Below, in pieces: positions 48,401 to 61,061 of a stretch of DNA of 64,000 nt (its first letter is position 1; each line of letters starts with the position of its first letter). The notes beneath the pieces were generated by a model. It was not told the origin of the DNA. It saw only the letters and a program-made list of their open reading frames with translations, and did not search any database. Origin of the DNA: Glycine soja (Eukaryota > Streptophyta > Magnoliopsida > Fabales > Fabaceae); NCBI RefSeq assembly GCF_004193775.1, contig NC_041008.1:8138731-8202730 (forward strand). The letters are read 5' to 3'. The position numbers and the translations under genes were made by a program.

Positions 48401-50004
48401 TGTTTTCAAACAATTCAATTTCTTTTTTCAACTTCGTTATGAATAATGTTGGACAGACAATTGTTTACCTTGAAAATGAAAACTCAGTTCTGCTTTGGCA
48501 GTGATGATTGCACAATTTATATATTTTAATTTGACTTTAATTTTATTTAATGTGTGATTTGGGTTATACATCCCTTCATGTTCACCACTTCTTTTTGGTG
48601 CCTCGATAATAAATGATGAGTGGTCTTTTGGATTAATTTTGAATATTATTTGATAATATCTTAGAATGTGAGTTGACCTAACTCAATCCCAAAAATTAAC
48701 TCAAGTGGTGAGGATTATTCCTCACTTATGTACTTTAATTTGGTTTTATTTATAGCGGATGTGGAATTGGGTTTTTTCCAACACAACTTTTCATTTAATT
48801 ATAGTTATAATTGAAATAAAAGATAGGTGAAGAGATGAACTTACAGCACCGGGCATGCGTGGCCATGGACCACAATCAAATGCTTCACGTGCGGCCTTCA
48901 CAGCAATATCAACATCTTCTTTGTTAGCCTCTGCTATTTCAGCAATCACTTCCTCTGTTCTTGGGTCAACGGTCTCAAACGTTTTTCCTTTTGTTTTTCC
49001 AGAAAAGAAAAATTCCAAATGCATATAAGTTTTAATAAGTCAATTTAATTATTCAAAAATAAAAAAAAAGAAGGAATCATGACCCTTGGCTATGATTAGG
49101 CAAGCTTACAAGCAAAAATTATATCACTTTAAGCTCATGCTCACATATTTATAGTTCAATTTCCTCTTGCTAAGTTTAGATAGTTCCCTGTATGAAATCT
49201 TTGCTCGTATTATAGTTAGAAAACAAAAGTTAATTTGTGGTTAATATAGTCTTGATTGATATTTGATCTCTATGCATTTTTTATATAATTTGATCTCTTT
49301 AATATTTTGAAACTATGAAAGAAACAAAATAATATAGATTAACAAATGTGTACTGCAGTTATCTGATAGTTTTAAATTCGTTTTTACTTGCAAAAGAATA
49401 ATTTTAAATTAGTTGGAAATAAAATAAAGTACTAACAATTTAACCTGCATTAACAATTCTCACTTGAATGCATGTCAAGAGGATGGTGTTGTATCATTCA
49501 TTACTATTCTTATCAAACCAACCCCTCCTCCCTATTAAATGGACTTTCCAAATTGTATGTGATTACAAAATAAAGCTTCCACTTCTTGAATAAAGATATA
49601 TTTCTATATCAGGTGCATGTATAATCCATTTTGGTTCTATGTAAAAATATTGTTTCTTATATATACGAGTTTAATTTCTACTATAACCAACTAATAAAAA
49701 ATCAGTATTGATATGACTTTTATAAAAATTATTACAAAAAAAAAACAAAATATTTATAACATATTATGATTTGTAACTAGACAACATAAAAAAAATCCTT
49801 TACAACTTTCAGTGCATAAACTATTTGCTTCACATATAAAGGAAGAAACATTTAACTAATGTTGTAGAATAGAGGTAAATGATGAGGAAAGTAATTGGAA
49901 CCTGAAACAGAATCTAGGAATTCTCCATTGATGAAAAGCTTGGTAAACTTTATTGTTGGAATCTTGACAAAGGATTCTAAGTGACCATTGCTGAGATTTT
50001 CCAT
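45415..50004 (-). CDS. Aldehyde dehydrogenase, cytosolic ALDH2C4/REF1 type
   Basis: Nine exons on the minus strand, all GT-AG and in phase: 50004-49902, 48987-48845, 47704-47321, 46840-46751, 46646-46473, 46396-46259, 46083-45946, 45846-45785, 45688-45415; 501 residues, the usual length. The NAD-dependent ALDH landmarks fall at the standard family numbers: PWNFP with Asn169, FTGSTETG (243-250), LELGGK with Glu268, and the catalytic GEIC with Cys302. It starts [20 protein letters not shown] with no mitochondrial presequence, as in ALDH2C4 (REF1), which oxidises coniferaldehyde and sinapaldehyde to ferulate and sinapate in the cytosol. A TTG-started extension upstream was rejected. One oddity is Phe305 just past the active Cys, where relatives I know carry Ser or Gly. 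Substrate is inferred from the family. Confidence 0.95.
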
Positions 50005-50107
50005 TCTTATCCACTTCAGTGACTGATCTGCTAGCTGAGTGTGAAGAAGTGCCAAACAACAAGTTTTTGGAGGCAGGGTAGAGAGTGTTTAGAGGGAGAA
50101 CAAGAGT

Positions 50108-50118
50108 TATTTATATGT
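50108..50118 (-). promoter_or_regulatory. TATA box of the ALDH gene
   Basis: On the minus strand CATATAAATAA, about 105 bp before the ATG at 50004. Confidence 0.6.
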
Positions 50119-52322
50119 AGCACAACACAACACATGCATTTCTATCTCACTAGCTTATTGCTGCTATATAATATATATATTGGTAGGATGGTTGATCATT
50201 TGGTAGGTAGGTGGACAGATATCAATCTCAAAACAGTTTAGTTTGTTGGCAATTGGCATCCCCTAATACATGGAATTCACCCTTTTTCCCTTTCGCATTT
50301 TCCACGTTAAATGCCACATGGTCAAAATTTGTGGGAATACAAAGAATGATGCACAACCAAGAAAAGAGGAAAATAAAAGTATTAAATGTAGAATTTAATT
50401 TCAATTTCAGTTTTATATATTTATTAACTATTATAATTTCTATTCAATTTTTTTAATTTACTATTATATTTAACTAAAATTTCATATTTAACGAAAATAA
50501 TTTTTAATTGTATGTTTACTTTGACTATATATTTAATAAAATTTAATAAATTTATTGTGATTAGTAAATACAACATTCAAATAGTATTTAATTATGTAGC
50601 TTAATTTTAGTATATATTATATATTATATTTAACAAATACTATAGTCCATATGTTATGATTAAGTAAAACTGACTATATATGTTGACTATGAGTATATAT
50701 TTATATATTATATTTAGAAAATACTATAGTCAATATATATGTTTACTTCTGAGTTCTGACGTTACCCTTTTTTTTCTTTTCCTTCCCTAGAATCAAACAA
50801 TTTACTGAGACTTACAAACAAATTAATTGTGTCTGTGTAGTCGTTATTAGATCAAGTATAGTACACAATCCTCATTTTCAATTAGCTAGCGTTATTGTTA
50901 AAACAAATTGTCAGTAGTAAAAAAAGAATGATCAAACTTACTTTTGGACACAAAATCACAAATAGCTAGCTCCGGTATCACCTTGTATTAGTGTATCTTA
51001 TATGATTTGTCAAACCTTTTTCTTTTAATATAAAAGTCACACATGAAATGGTTTAGCTGCCAACACTAGATTATAGGAGTAGATACAAATTAAGTTTTAT
51101 AAGACTTAATCTTAATTTGTTATCTAAATTTAAGGTCTATTATATTCGGACCTATTTATCTATATAAGTTTTCTTTATTGCCTATTCTAACTTAAAAGTT
51201 TATTTAAACACCTACTTTATAATATGATATTTAAATAAGATTATAAATTTATCTCTAATAGGCTAATAAACTTAACTTTATACGCAAGCCAATGGGCACT
51301 TAAATTACTAATAACTATATAATGTTAAAATATTGTAATAAAAATTTAATACAATATATTGTTATTATACAATGGCTTTTTCTTAACTAGGTAAAATTTT
51401 AAAATATATCTTGACTTAATTTTTTAATAATAAATTTGACCTTGAAATTTGGTATAAACTAGAGAATAATTAACGCCCAACAAATAGTATGACGTATGTG
51501 CAAGCAAATTTTACTTACAATACCAAATTTTTAACTTTAGAATTGTTAATTTGGAAAGGTTTATTTAATTATTATCTTTTAACTAAAAGATTCATTTGAC
51601 AACCATTCTTGTGAAGACATTAATCAAAACTAAAATAAAAAAAAATGTTTAATTAATTATTTTTTATTCTATACATGTGTCTACTTTTCGTTTTAATTAG
51701 TTATGTATCTAAAACTTCTATATTTTTATTATCCTTCTACGAGCAATTTCTTTATATTTTAGTCCTATGCTTCAATTTTATGACAGTTTATTTCTGCCAA
51801 AAACTAATAACAATGGATTAAAACATAAGAAAAATGGTCGTATAAAAACTAAATTCTAAACCTTTTATGTATATGAATTAAAACAAACAAACAAAAAAAT
51901 AATACATTCACATAGATCAAATAATAACTAAACCTAAAAAGAAAGGTCTTCCTCACCTTACTTGATTAGAAGAAAAAAAATTATGAAAGAAGAATTATGT
52001 TCATATAGATTTTGTGTTTTTTATAAGCTGAGTACTACAATTTTTTTTAAAACAAAAGTCTCACATCGCTTTAAAAAAAATCAAGGTCAATAATAATTTA
52101 TAAAAGTTTTAAATAGAAAATGTAATTTTATTTTATTGTAATAATTACTTTAAAATATAATTTAAAAGGATTTCTGCTTATAGTTGATAATCTAAAAATA
52201 TTTATACTATTAAATATTAAACTCATATTATAATACAAATGCTAAGATGTCATTTTTAAACCATTTTAAAACTAAGGAAAGTTTTTTTCACCAACCTAAT
52301 GATTATAGCAACCATTTCGCCG

Positions 52323-52325
<3 letters not shown>

Positions 52326-52352
<27 letters not shown>
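52326..52352. repeat. (TA)n microsatellite
   Basis: TA run of about 27 bp, followed by (TATG)n. Confidence 0.9.
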
Positions 52353-52363
<11 letters not shown>

Positions 52364-54243
52364 CATGATATCTACCTAACGATATTATTTGTTATTATAA
52401 ATTTAAAGGGCCAATCAGTGTATCAATATATCCTCACAATTCTCTGCCATCCTAACCCTTTTAAGATTTTAAATTACTTAAAAAGAAGACTTAATTTATA
52501 CCATCAATTACTTGTTAGGTCAATGCATGTCAATATCTCACGTGCTTTGGAATAATTCTTAGATACCATGCAGCGTTAGGTGTAATAAAAGTAAGCCCTT
52601 CACCCAGCAACCTAAATTTAGAGGCATGTTACTTCTCTATATTAATTATGAAGAAGAAGAAAAGTTGAAATGAAAGCATTGATTGGTCTAATTTTTTGTT
52701 TTTGGTTTCTTTAAAAGTAAAGTTGGGTTAAACAGGCGTTTTAAAAAAACTTAAAAAAAATAAATAGTCTATATCTTATAAATAAATAAATTTTAATTAT
52801 ATAAATGAGTTTGTAAAAAGGTTAACTTCTATACTGTCTTTCACTCTTTCCCTGTCTCCTGTGTTTATATATCTTTGTTCTCTATTTCCTTACTCATTGT
52901 CACTCTCTCCTCTCTTTTTTACATGCTCTCTCCCTCCCTCTCTCAATCATTTCTTTGCTTTCTTTTGGGTCATCTCTTTTAAGTTAAAAGAAATAAAAGT
53001 ATCAAATAGTGTTCATTTTTTCTTAAACTTCTACTTTGAACTTTAATTTTAAAGTAGTAATTTTAAGCCAAAAAATAAAATTTAGCTATACATAGTTTAA
53101 GATATTCTGCACATATTTCAAACTATAAAAGGTCTATATTTTGAAATAGAATATAATGAAATAGAGTAAAATGGAATGAAATGTAATAAACATTCATTTT
53201 ATCATTTAGATATTTTAATAATGAAATACAGAAGAAATACAAAAAAAAAAAACTTTTTCTATCACATTCCATCCAAAATAGAGAAAAAGAAACAAGTGAG
53301 ATACTAAAAGGAATAAGATGAAATCTATTTATCCAGTTTCATATCATTCTTTTATTTTAAACAATAAAAATTTGATATAATTTCATTTTTTTTTATCAAT
53401 ACTAAAAGGACATGTGTAAGTTTTAAACAGAAATAAGAAATAACAAGTGATTATTTATGTTTGATGGAAAGCAAGGGGTAGAAACATAAAATAAAAAATT
53501 CACCATTCAAATGTATTTGTCTCTGTTAGTGTAATTTAGCATTTTCCTAGGGGATGGGAAACTAAACCAAAAACCAAGTTTACTTAAATCACAGGCAACT
53601 GAACCATATTTATCGGTTCATTAACAATTTAGCTTTTCTTCTCAAATGATGTGGTTCATTTCTACTCAAAAGTAGTGCAATTAGAGTTTAGAAACCAAAC
53701 TGAATCAGCCAATGACAAGTTTTATCACGTATGCAATGATATATAGTTCGTTGTTTTTCTCTTCCATTTAAACTCATCTTTGCCAACTTGGTAATAGAAT
53801 TGCAGAGAAAAGAAGGTCGGAGGAGAGGCAAGCCGTTTATAAGAGCTTATTTAAACAAATTAAAACTCAAATTCTAAAAAAAATAAAAACTATAAGTTAG
53901 TATATTAATAAAGAATAAAAATATAAATAATTTTTAATATAAAATTATGATATTTTGTCTATGATAAATGATAGAAGAGGAGCTAAAGCATTATTTTTTA
54001 GGGATTAAATATAAAAAATTAAAAAATTATAATTTTAAAATTAATACACAAATGATAAATGAGATTGCCATATAATAATATATACCTAGTTGGAGTTTCT
54101 TTTTCTATTGTAATGCTCTTGCATATCTTTTTTTCTAATAAAAAAAACGCACAACGAAAACCTTATACTGTACAAGTGTTTTTCATATTAAAAGCATTTA
54201 CAGTGATTGTTATAATATCACATTTCAAGTCTTTACTGAATGT

Positions 54244-54247
<4 letters not shown>

Positions 54248-54293
<46 letters not shown>
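54248..54293. repeat. (TA)n microsatellite
   Basis: TA run of about 46 bp. Confidence 0.95.
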
Positions 54294-54298
<5 letters not shown>

Positions 54299-55390
54299 CT
54301 ATTATTACCGAACCCATAAATGCTCAACTTAAGTGCCGTTCATTTACAAGAGAGTAGGAGAAATGCAACTTGTACTCTTTTTTTTTTCCCTTAAATCTTT
54401 TGTCCTTATAACATTTACTTGATATATTAAATAAACTACTAATTTATGCGGAGCATATCTTGGTGTAGTTGTAGTGAGACCTATGATTTTCTCGTTTGAA
54501 ATAGTGAACTTGGTATTTTAATCTAGCTTTCTTTATTTATTTATTTTGTTGTCTTAAATATGTTTTTCTTATCCAAATATGAACATTCCGTGAACGGGCC
54601 ACTCGTAACATGGACCAACAAATATTAACCATCTCAACCCTAAACGGGTCGCATTTGCTGCTCCTATTCAGGCTTAACAGTTAGTCCGTACCGCATGTTC
54701 TTAATATGATTAAAAGGTAACAATTCCAGGAATTTTTTTTTTTTTTTGGAAAAGACTAACTAATCTAAAGTTTGGTCGGGACATAAATAAAATATGGTCA
54801 AAAATTATTTTCACCAAAGATTCAACTTGAGTATTATCCAAATCATTTAATCTTAACTTCAATATATTAATCAAATGTATCCAATCATTTGATTACAATT
54901 TACAATCATAAGGATTTGAAGCTGCTAAAATAAGGAGCACTATAAAAAAAGATCAAATATTAAATTATGATTGTTAATTAAAAGTTAAAAGTTTTAAATA
55001 TGATAAAGTGTATATTAATAAAATAAACAAAGTACACAATTAGTTCATTATTTTTTCATTTAATAATTTAAATTTTTCATTTTATTTTTTTATTGCATAT
55101 TCAATTTATTCTCTATTTCTCAATTTAAAAAATTTAAATCCCAAATGGGTAAATCTTGAAAATATAATGACATGTGTCAAATTCAAAGAGCAATCTAGGA
55201 ACAATAGAGTACAATTAAGAGAGAATAAGAGATTGATGGTAATAAAATTTTGAGTAAATTACATATGTCTTCTGAGATTTAAGAAAATTACACATATTTC
55301 TCGTTCTTTTGAAAAACATAAACATATATTTTCTAAGATTTAAGAAAATTACATATGTCTTTTATGATATTTAAGGAAATTACAAACATC

Positions 55391-57435
55391 TTTCTATTTT
55401 GGGCTTAATCCGTTTTTGTGAAGTCTAAAATAAAATAAAAATTGATGGTTACACCCTCTCCTTTATATTTGCACCCCTACCACTTAGGTTGGTGACCTAG
55501 CCTGTCATGTCAGCACTCTGTCAGTATTTACTAAGTCAAAGTCAACTCTTTGACATTGACAAAAAAAGAAAGAAAGACAAAAGACAAACAATAAAAAAAA
55601 TATTATAAATATTAGTAGATAGCTCTTTATTTTATTTCTTTATTATATCTATTATTTATTTTATCTTGCAATGTAATTTTCTTTTTATCATTGCCTTGTT
55701 AGTTAGTTTAATGAATTAATAATATATTATAAATATTTTGTTATTCATCTTACTTCCTCATATTTTAATCTCGCATTCTTAATTAGCAAGTGTACTCCCT
55801 ACTTTTATTCTATATCTTTTTATTCTCATTCTATTCAGGATTGGCTTAAGGCCCAAGCAGCCCAAGTAAGGGCTTTAGGCCCTCCAAAAAAAAGCCCCAA
55901 AATTTTTTTTAGCACTAATATACCTCAAAAAAATTGTTGTAAAATTATATTTGAAAATAAAGTTTAATTAAAATATTATAAGCAATTGTTAATCTTTTTA
56001 TTGGTACCATAAGTAACAATTAATTAGCAACAACTCTTCACCAATATCATAGTTTTGTTTAAAAAAAGATTTAATAGTTAATAGCTAAAGAAATCCGAAA
56101 GCTTTTCTTTTATTTATATTTTCTTCCTATTCAATTCTAATTCTATCTTCTTTTCTCATTGTCTCTCATACTTCTCTATCTTCTCACCTGCTTCTTCAGT
56201 TTAGTTTATTATTGTTTCACTTTGACACATTAGCTAGCTCCTCAATACCAATTTATTTATTCGCATATCTTATGTGCATGTGTCTCTATTTGGAGGGTAG
56301 AGGGAATAATTGACATTTTTTCCTTTTGAGTGTGTCAATATCAGGTAAAAGCCAAAAACAAAACTTAGTGTACTCTTATTTACTCGAATTTTCTTTTGTT
56401 GATAATTATTACATACTTACATGTTCCTTTATCAAATTATATTTGTCTTTTCTATTAAAAAATGTTAATTTAATAATCTAAAATCTTATACATACAGTAA
56501 TAGTCTCATTATTGTATTGTCTATTGAAAAAGAAATATTAAATGAAATTAACTAAGACAATTTAATCAATAATTTTGCATTAACAAAAGCCCGAAAAATT
56601 AATTTTAAATAAAATAATGATAATTTTAATAAATTATTTTATGAGTAAATAAAAGGCTTCATTCTTAAATTTACTTTAGACCTCTCAAGTCCTTCAGTCG
56701 TTCCCGGTTTTATTTATTTGATTTCGCAGCACTATGTCAATATTTATTTATTTTGTAAATCCACATTAATATTCTTTAGGACACGTTTACGTTCTGTGCA
56801 CTCCATGTTGAATCTCCGGCTTGGTTGATGGTGTTTCAATAACGTGTGAATAAATTTTGTGAACGTCATGTTGGGTCTTTGGCTTACTTGAGTTTACAAA
56901 GTTTATCACAAAACTAAAGTCTTTTCTACAAAAGGTAAAATTCTCAAAATAAATTATCACCCAATTCCTTTTTTTTTTCACGTTCCACACACTTCATCCC
57001 AGGTCTCCGACTTGCATGGTAGTGCTTCAATAAAGTGTGAGTAAATCTTGTGAATGTCATGTCAGGTCTCCGGCTTGCTTGACTTCACAAAATCCACCAC
57101 AAAAAATGTTTTCTTTTTTTCCTAAATAAACAAAAATATAAGAAATACAATTCATGTTCTCAAGGGAAGATAAGAATTAAAAAGTCACTTTGTTTTTTAG
57201 CACACTCGATTAAAGGTTCCATCTTTGTGACAGGCTTGTGGGGTACTAACACCTTCCCCATGCGTAAACGATTCTCAAATCTTTTTTTTTCTCAAATCTT
57301 AGATCATTCCTTATTTTTTTTATTTATCCAACGTTTTTCTTAAATAAATGTTGGTGACGACTCCTCAAGTTTTTTTTTTTGGAAACAATATATCTAATTT
57401 TATTTCGTCATCCCTTCCTGGTCCATGTTACAACA
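55391..57435. mobile_element. Truncated Tat/Ogre-like LTR, interrupted
   Basis: Collinear with the 3' two-thirds of the solo LTR at 24045-26083: the TGTCAGCACTC-GTCA region, the doubled GGTCTCCGACTTG module, GTGGGGTACTAACACCTTCC, GGTGACGACTCCTCAAG and the end CATGTTACAACA. The 5' part is missing and there is no TSD or primer-binding site. An hAT-like element at 55836-56707 splits it. It is more diverged than the first LTR copy, judging by eye. Confidence 0.8.
55836..56707. mobile_element. hAT-like element nested in the LTR
   Basis: Comparison with the first LTR shows this stretch as an insertion (left flank TCATTCTATT, right flank TTTTATTTATTTGATTTCG, against ATTCTATTTATCTGATTTCG uninterrupted). 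Ends are imperfect inverted repeats CAGGATTGGCTTAAGGCCCA and CCGGGAACGACTGAAGGACT. The flanks suggest an eroded 8-bp TSD. Non-coding. Confidence 0.65.
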
Positions 57436-60398
57436 CCGGCAAATGTCTACTATTTTTATTTACTTTGATAAATATTTATTTATAATACTTATACAACCCA
57501 TTTTTTTTTCAATTTAAAAGTTATTTTAAAGTTAAATTTAAAATAAGTTTTAAAAATAAGTAGAATTTGCTTGTCAATTTTAGCTTAAAATTTCTGTAAA
57601 CTAAAAGCTTGATTTTTTTTTCTCATCTATTAGTTCAAGATGAGAGAGATATTAGGGTATGTAATATATTTTTAGAAGTTGTTTTGGTTAGTTTTGTTTG
57701 AAAACATATCTTTCTCCCTTTTTATAAAAAGGAAGAAAATAACAACTCATTAGTTTTTCAAAAGTTTTTCTCTAAATATGTCTGGCCTAATTTTTTATTT
57801 TATTTAAGACGTGCTAATGATTGCAAGGAATATCTACTGTTCGCTAAGAATAGTCTCTTTTGAGAGATATCGAGATACTTAAATAAAGGTAGACTTTTTT
57901 TCTTTTTTTTTTCCTTTTAACTAGATTTTCTTGACACACGAAAATTAGGATTTGAATTTGAACCTCTAACTACATGCTTAAGGACCTGAGTTTGTTACCA
58001 CTAAAACAATCATTTGTTGGTGTTTAATCTTTTTCCTTAAAAAAAAAGAAAGAAAAAAAACACTATTATAGGATAAGAAAAATCCCTCGAACCTTGAGAA
58101 TTTGGCAAGAGATATTGAGGGTAGATTTGGTAGACAAGGAGGGGAGAGGAATTGAAAAGAAATTTTTACTGTTTAATATCAATCACATATCTCTTTAATT
58201 CTACTTTAATTCAAATATTTCTTCTTTATTTCATTATTTTTCACTCAATTAAACCTACCCTCACTATGGCTTAGTGAGGTAGCCATTCTTTTCCTCTTGA
58301 CTTGAGTCTATAGACTGTGGGCTATTATTGGGCCAGTGAGTACCCATGCCCACTGTACCGTACTTTTTCTCAACTCGGCAAACAGGCCATAGCGTACATG
58401 GTGTGCTTCTAAATTGAATGGATTTCTCTGTGCCCCATGTTATAGTGACAATAATACCATAATCCATTTTTGTACTATCTATTAGTATTAGTTTTTTTTA
58501 TTTGTAGGAATTAAATACGGTACCAATAGATTTACAATAATCATCTATCTTGTTGAACAAATTGAGTTGGACCCTTTGATATTAATATTAGTTATTTGAG
58601 AACACGGACATCGAATAATTAGTTTTGCTAAAATCATTACTTGCATTGCAATATTTAAGTTATTACTTAATTACTTTCTATATATCCAAAAATAATAACA
58701 AAAAATTCCACGAGTGATTATTTTATTGAAACTTAAAGTTTTTTTTTTTGAAAAAACGTGGAGAATTTTGATAAACTTATCTAGCAGTTTCATTAAGCGC
58801 TTAATAAAGATAAGCATCAATGGCTGTTGATGGTTAACATTCTTTCGAAAGTGATAAACATAAGGAGTTTCGAGAGTATTTTAGAAAGCAAATAGTAGTA
58901 ACTTTTAAAAGGTGTGGACACTGGTTTTGAAATGATTATACGTGACGACATTGACCTAATAATAACATAATCAAAATAAACTTTGATACCATTTAATTTA
59001 AAATTCTGACTTAGAGCTTAACGAGGTGAGTCTCTTACGAATATGAGATGTTGGCAATTAACATGCAATGTAAGATTTTTTTTTATCCGAAAAAAGGAAT
59101 TAATATATATATATAACTGGGTACAAGGAAAACCCCATAGTTTAGAAAAGCCTTTAAATAGACTATTATGAGTTAGATTACGTACTAAAATAAAATTTGA
59201 ACAGCTAGATCTATTATGAGTATGAATACTATATGTTTATGCTAGCGTATGTAACTCTGCTCCCATTTTCTTATCAAGTTTATAGTTTTCTGTCTTTGTT
59301 TAGTCTGGACGCACGTTAACTTGTGTTGCTTTAGAATATGAATGTGAATCACGTACTGTGTCGGCGGCTTTAACTGCTTCTTTGTTTGCAGCCATATAGA
59401 GCCTCACAATTAGGTGAAAGCTACATCATGATTTGCGTTCTAGTTTAATTTAATAAAAAGGTCACTTCTAATTGCTCTCCATTTCATAATTTAATGTTAC
59501 TTTGACCTTTAAAGCTTCCAGAAAGTTATAAATATTGTTGATATATATTTGTGGAACATTAAAGAAAGTCTCTCACCATCTTCGTGTATAAACGAAAAGA
59601 GGATGCAATATAAGCTACTAACTCTTTCGCTTGAAATAATTTGTCTTTGAATTGAAATTTTGATTTGATTAAACAGCATTATTACTCGTACAAGATCCTC
59701 TTAATTTTATTAACAAATGAAATATGTTAAAATAATGGGAAACCCGCATGAAGCAATGCATTAAATGCAAGATATGACAACAAGATTGTTGGAACTTCGA
59801 ATTTTGCGGTGTTTTCTCATTATACGTATACCAGTTAGATGGGTGATATTTGTCTTTTAGTCAGCTTTAAATTTTATTGGGAGCAACTTTTTAAAATTCA
59901 AATGTCTCCCTAAATTTGAAAAAAAAAAAAAAGAGAAAGGATAAATTAATATTAAACTTATGTAAGATGGAATAAGATTATTCCAGATTTAGATAGTTAG
60001 TCTAACCTAATTTAGATACACTTTTCCACAAATACTTATATCTGAAAAAGAATAGAATGAAATAAAAAAATAAAATGAATCAAACTTTTTTAAAAGTTTA
60101 ATCTCTTTTATTTTAATTTGAGATTTTTTTTTTATGATAACTAGATTAATTTGAATTCATCCAAATTTATCATCCCTTTTTAGTACGTCTTCCGTAAGAA
60201 GTGGAGTTGTTTGAGGTTCATTCACGTGAAGACTGGTTTGTAAACTCCAAAGTATTGGAAAATAAAGAAGAAAAAAATGTAATTAATGATATCTTTGAAT
60301 GAGATAAAAGAAAAGAAAAGAAAATAAATAAGTAATGATCAATTATTTTTTTATTTTATTTAAAAGAATTGATTTTTTTATTCGCATAAAATAATTCT
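57436..60398. other. Intergenic spacer
   Basis: AT-rich DNA. A possible small MITE lies at 58117-58262 (GAGGGTAGATTTGG left, reverse-complemented GAGGGTAGGTTTAA right), without a clear TSD. The minus-strand frame at 58264-58467 shows no family features. Confidence 0.45.
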
Positions 60399-60407
60399 TT
60401 TCTTTTA
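60399..60407. repeat. Target-site duplication of the 60408 element, left copy
   Basis: TTTCTTTTA, identical to 63465-63473. Confidence 0.85.
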
Positions 60408-60903
60408 GACTTAATTGTAAATTTAGTCATCTTATTTGTCTTAGTTTTCGAATTTAGTCCCCTCTAATTTAATTCACCAATTAAGTCTTTTATTTTTTTG
60501 CAATCCAGTTATTCCAGTTTTCAATCGTGAAATTAGACGTTAATTGTTACTTGTAAACATTGACCGTCGTGTGTCACATTTTGATTGGATAATATTTTGG
60601 TGCGCCATTTTAACCATTAGTGGTAATTTTTCCAAATTTTCTTGTTCCCCATCACACGATAGCATTGTTAGAATTGCAATGTATCTAATCAGGAATGAAG
60701 AAAACATCCTCAAGGGAATCCATTAATTCAGCAACAAAACATGTTAAAGAAATAAAATTGAACAACATATCTAGGAAAAAATTAATAGATCCAAAAAAAA
60801 TTCATTTCAAAACTCATGTTTGGGGACCTTGCTCCCTATTTGGCTTTGGAGAAACTCATGTAATTATCTAACAGATTGCAATAGTGATCACCTTCAAGCA
60901 CTA

Positions 60904-61061
60904 TTAGCGTTGGTTGAATTTATGGATGAGGGCGAAGAGTGTGACAACGAGTCTAGCCTTGGAGGCGACGAGTTGCTTGTAGATTTCAGCGACAATGTAA
61001 AGAGGGTTGGTGGTGGTGGCCACAATGCCAAGATGGAGGCCGCCATGTGGAAGGGGTTGAC
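60904..61061 (-). pseudogene. Fragment of a 4-coumarate:CoA ligase-like (AMP-binding) gene
   Basis: On the minus strand: NPFHMAASILA, then after a one-base shift LGIVATTTNPLYIVAEIYKQ, LVASKARLVVTLFALIHKF and a stop. This is the segment of acyl-CoA synthetase/4CL-like enzymes that reads (L)GG-IVTT-NPLYT-EI-KQ-xSKAKLVVT. About 50 codons only; no ATP-binding P-loop or CoA region. Its base composition is much richer in GC than its surroundings, as for captured exon DNA. Confidence 0.6.

Larger units (their letters stand above)
50119..55390. other. Gene-free AT-rich region
   Basis: No supported gene in over 5 kb. TA microsatellites are listed separately. About 55255-55390 has a diverged tandem motif (AGATTTAAGAAAATTACA...ATAT, roughly 80-bp spacing). 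Open frames at 52247, 52861 and 54059 include TA or T-rich low-complexity DNA and have no family features. Confidence 0.5.

Noticed and set aside
50005..50055. N-terminal extension of the ALDH protein (ALLHTQLADQ...)
   Set aside because: It begins with TTG, has no ATG, and the family start MENxxNG is at 50004.
58117..58262. Possible MITE with GAGGGTAG ends
   Set aside because: TIRs short and no matching flanking duplication found.
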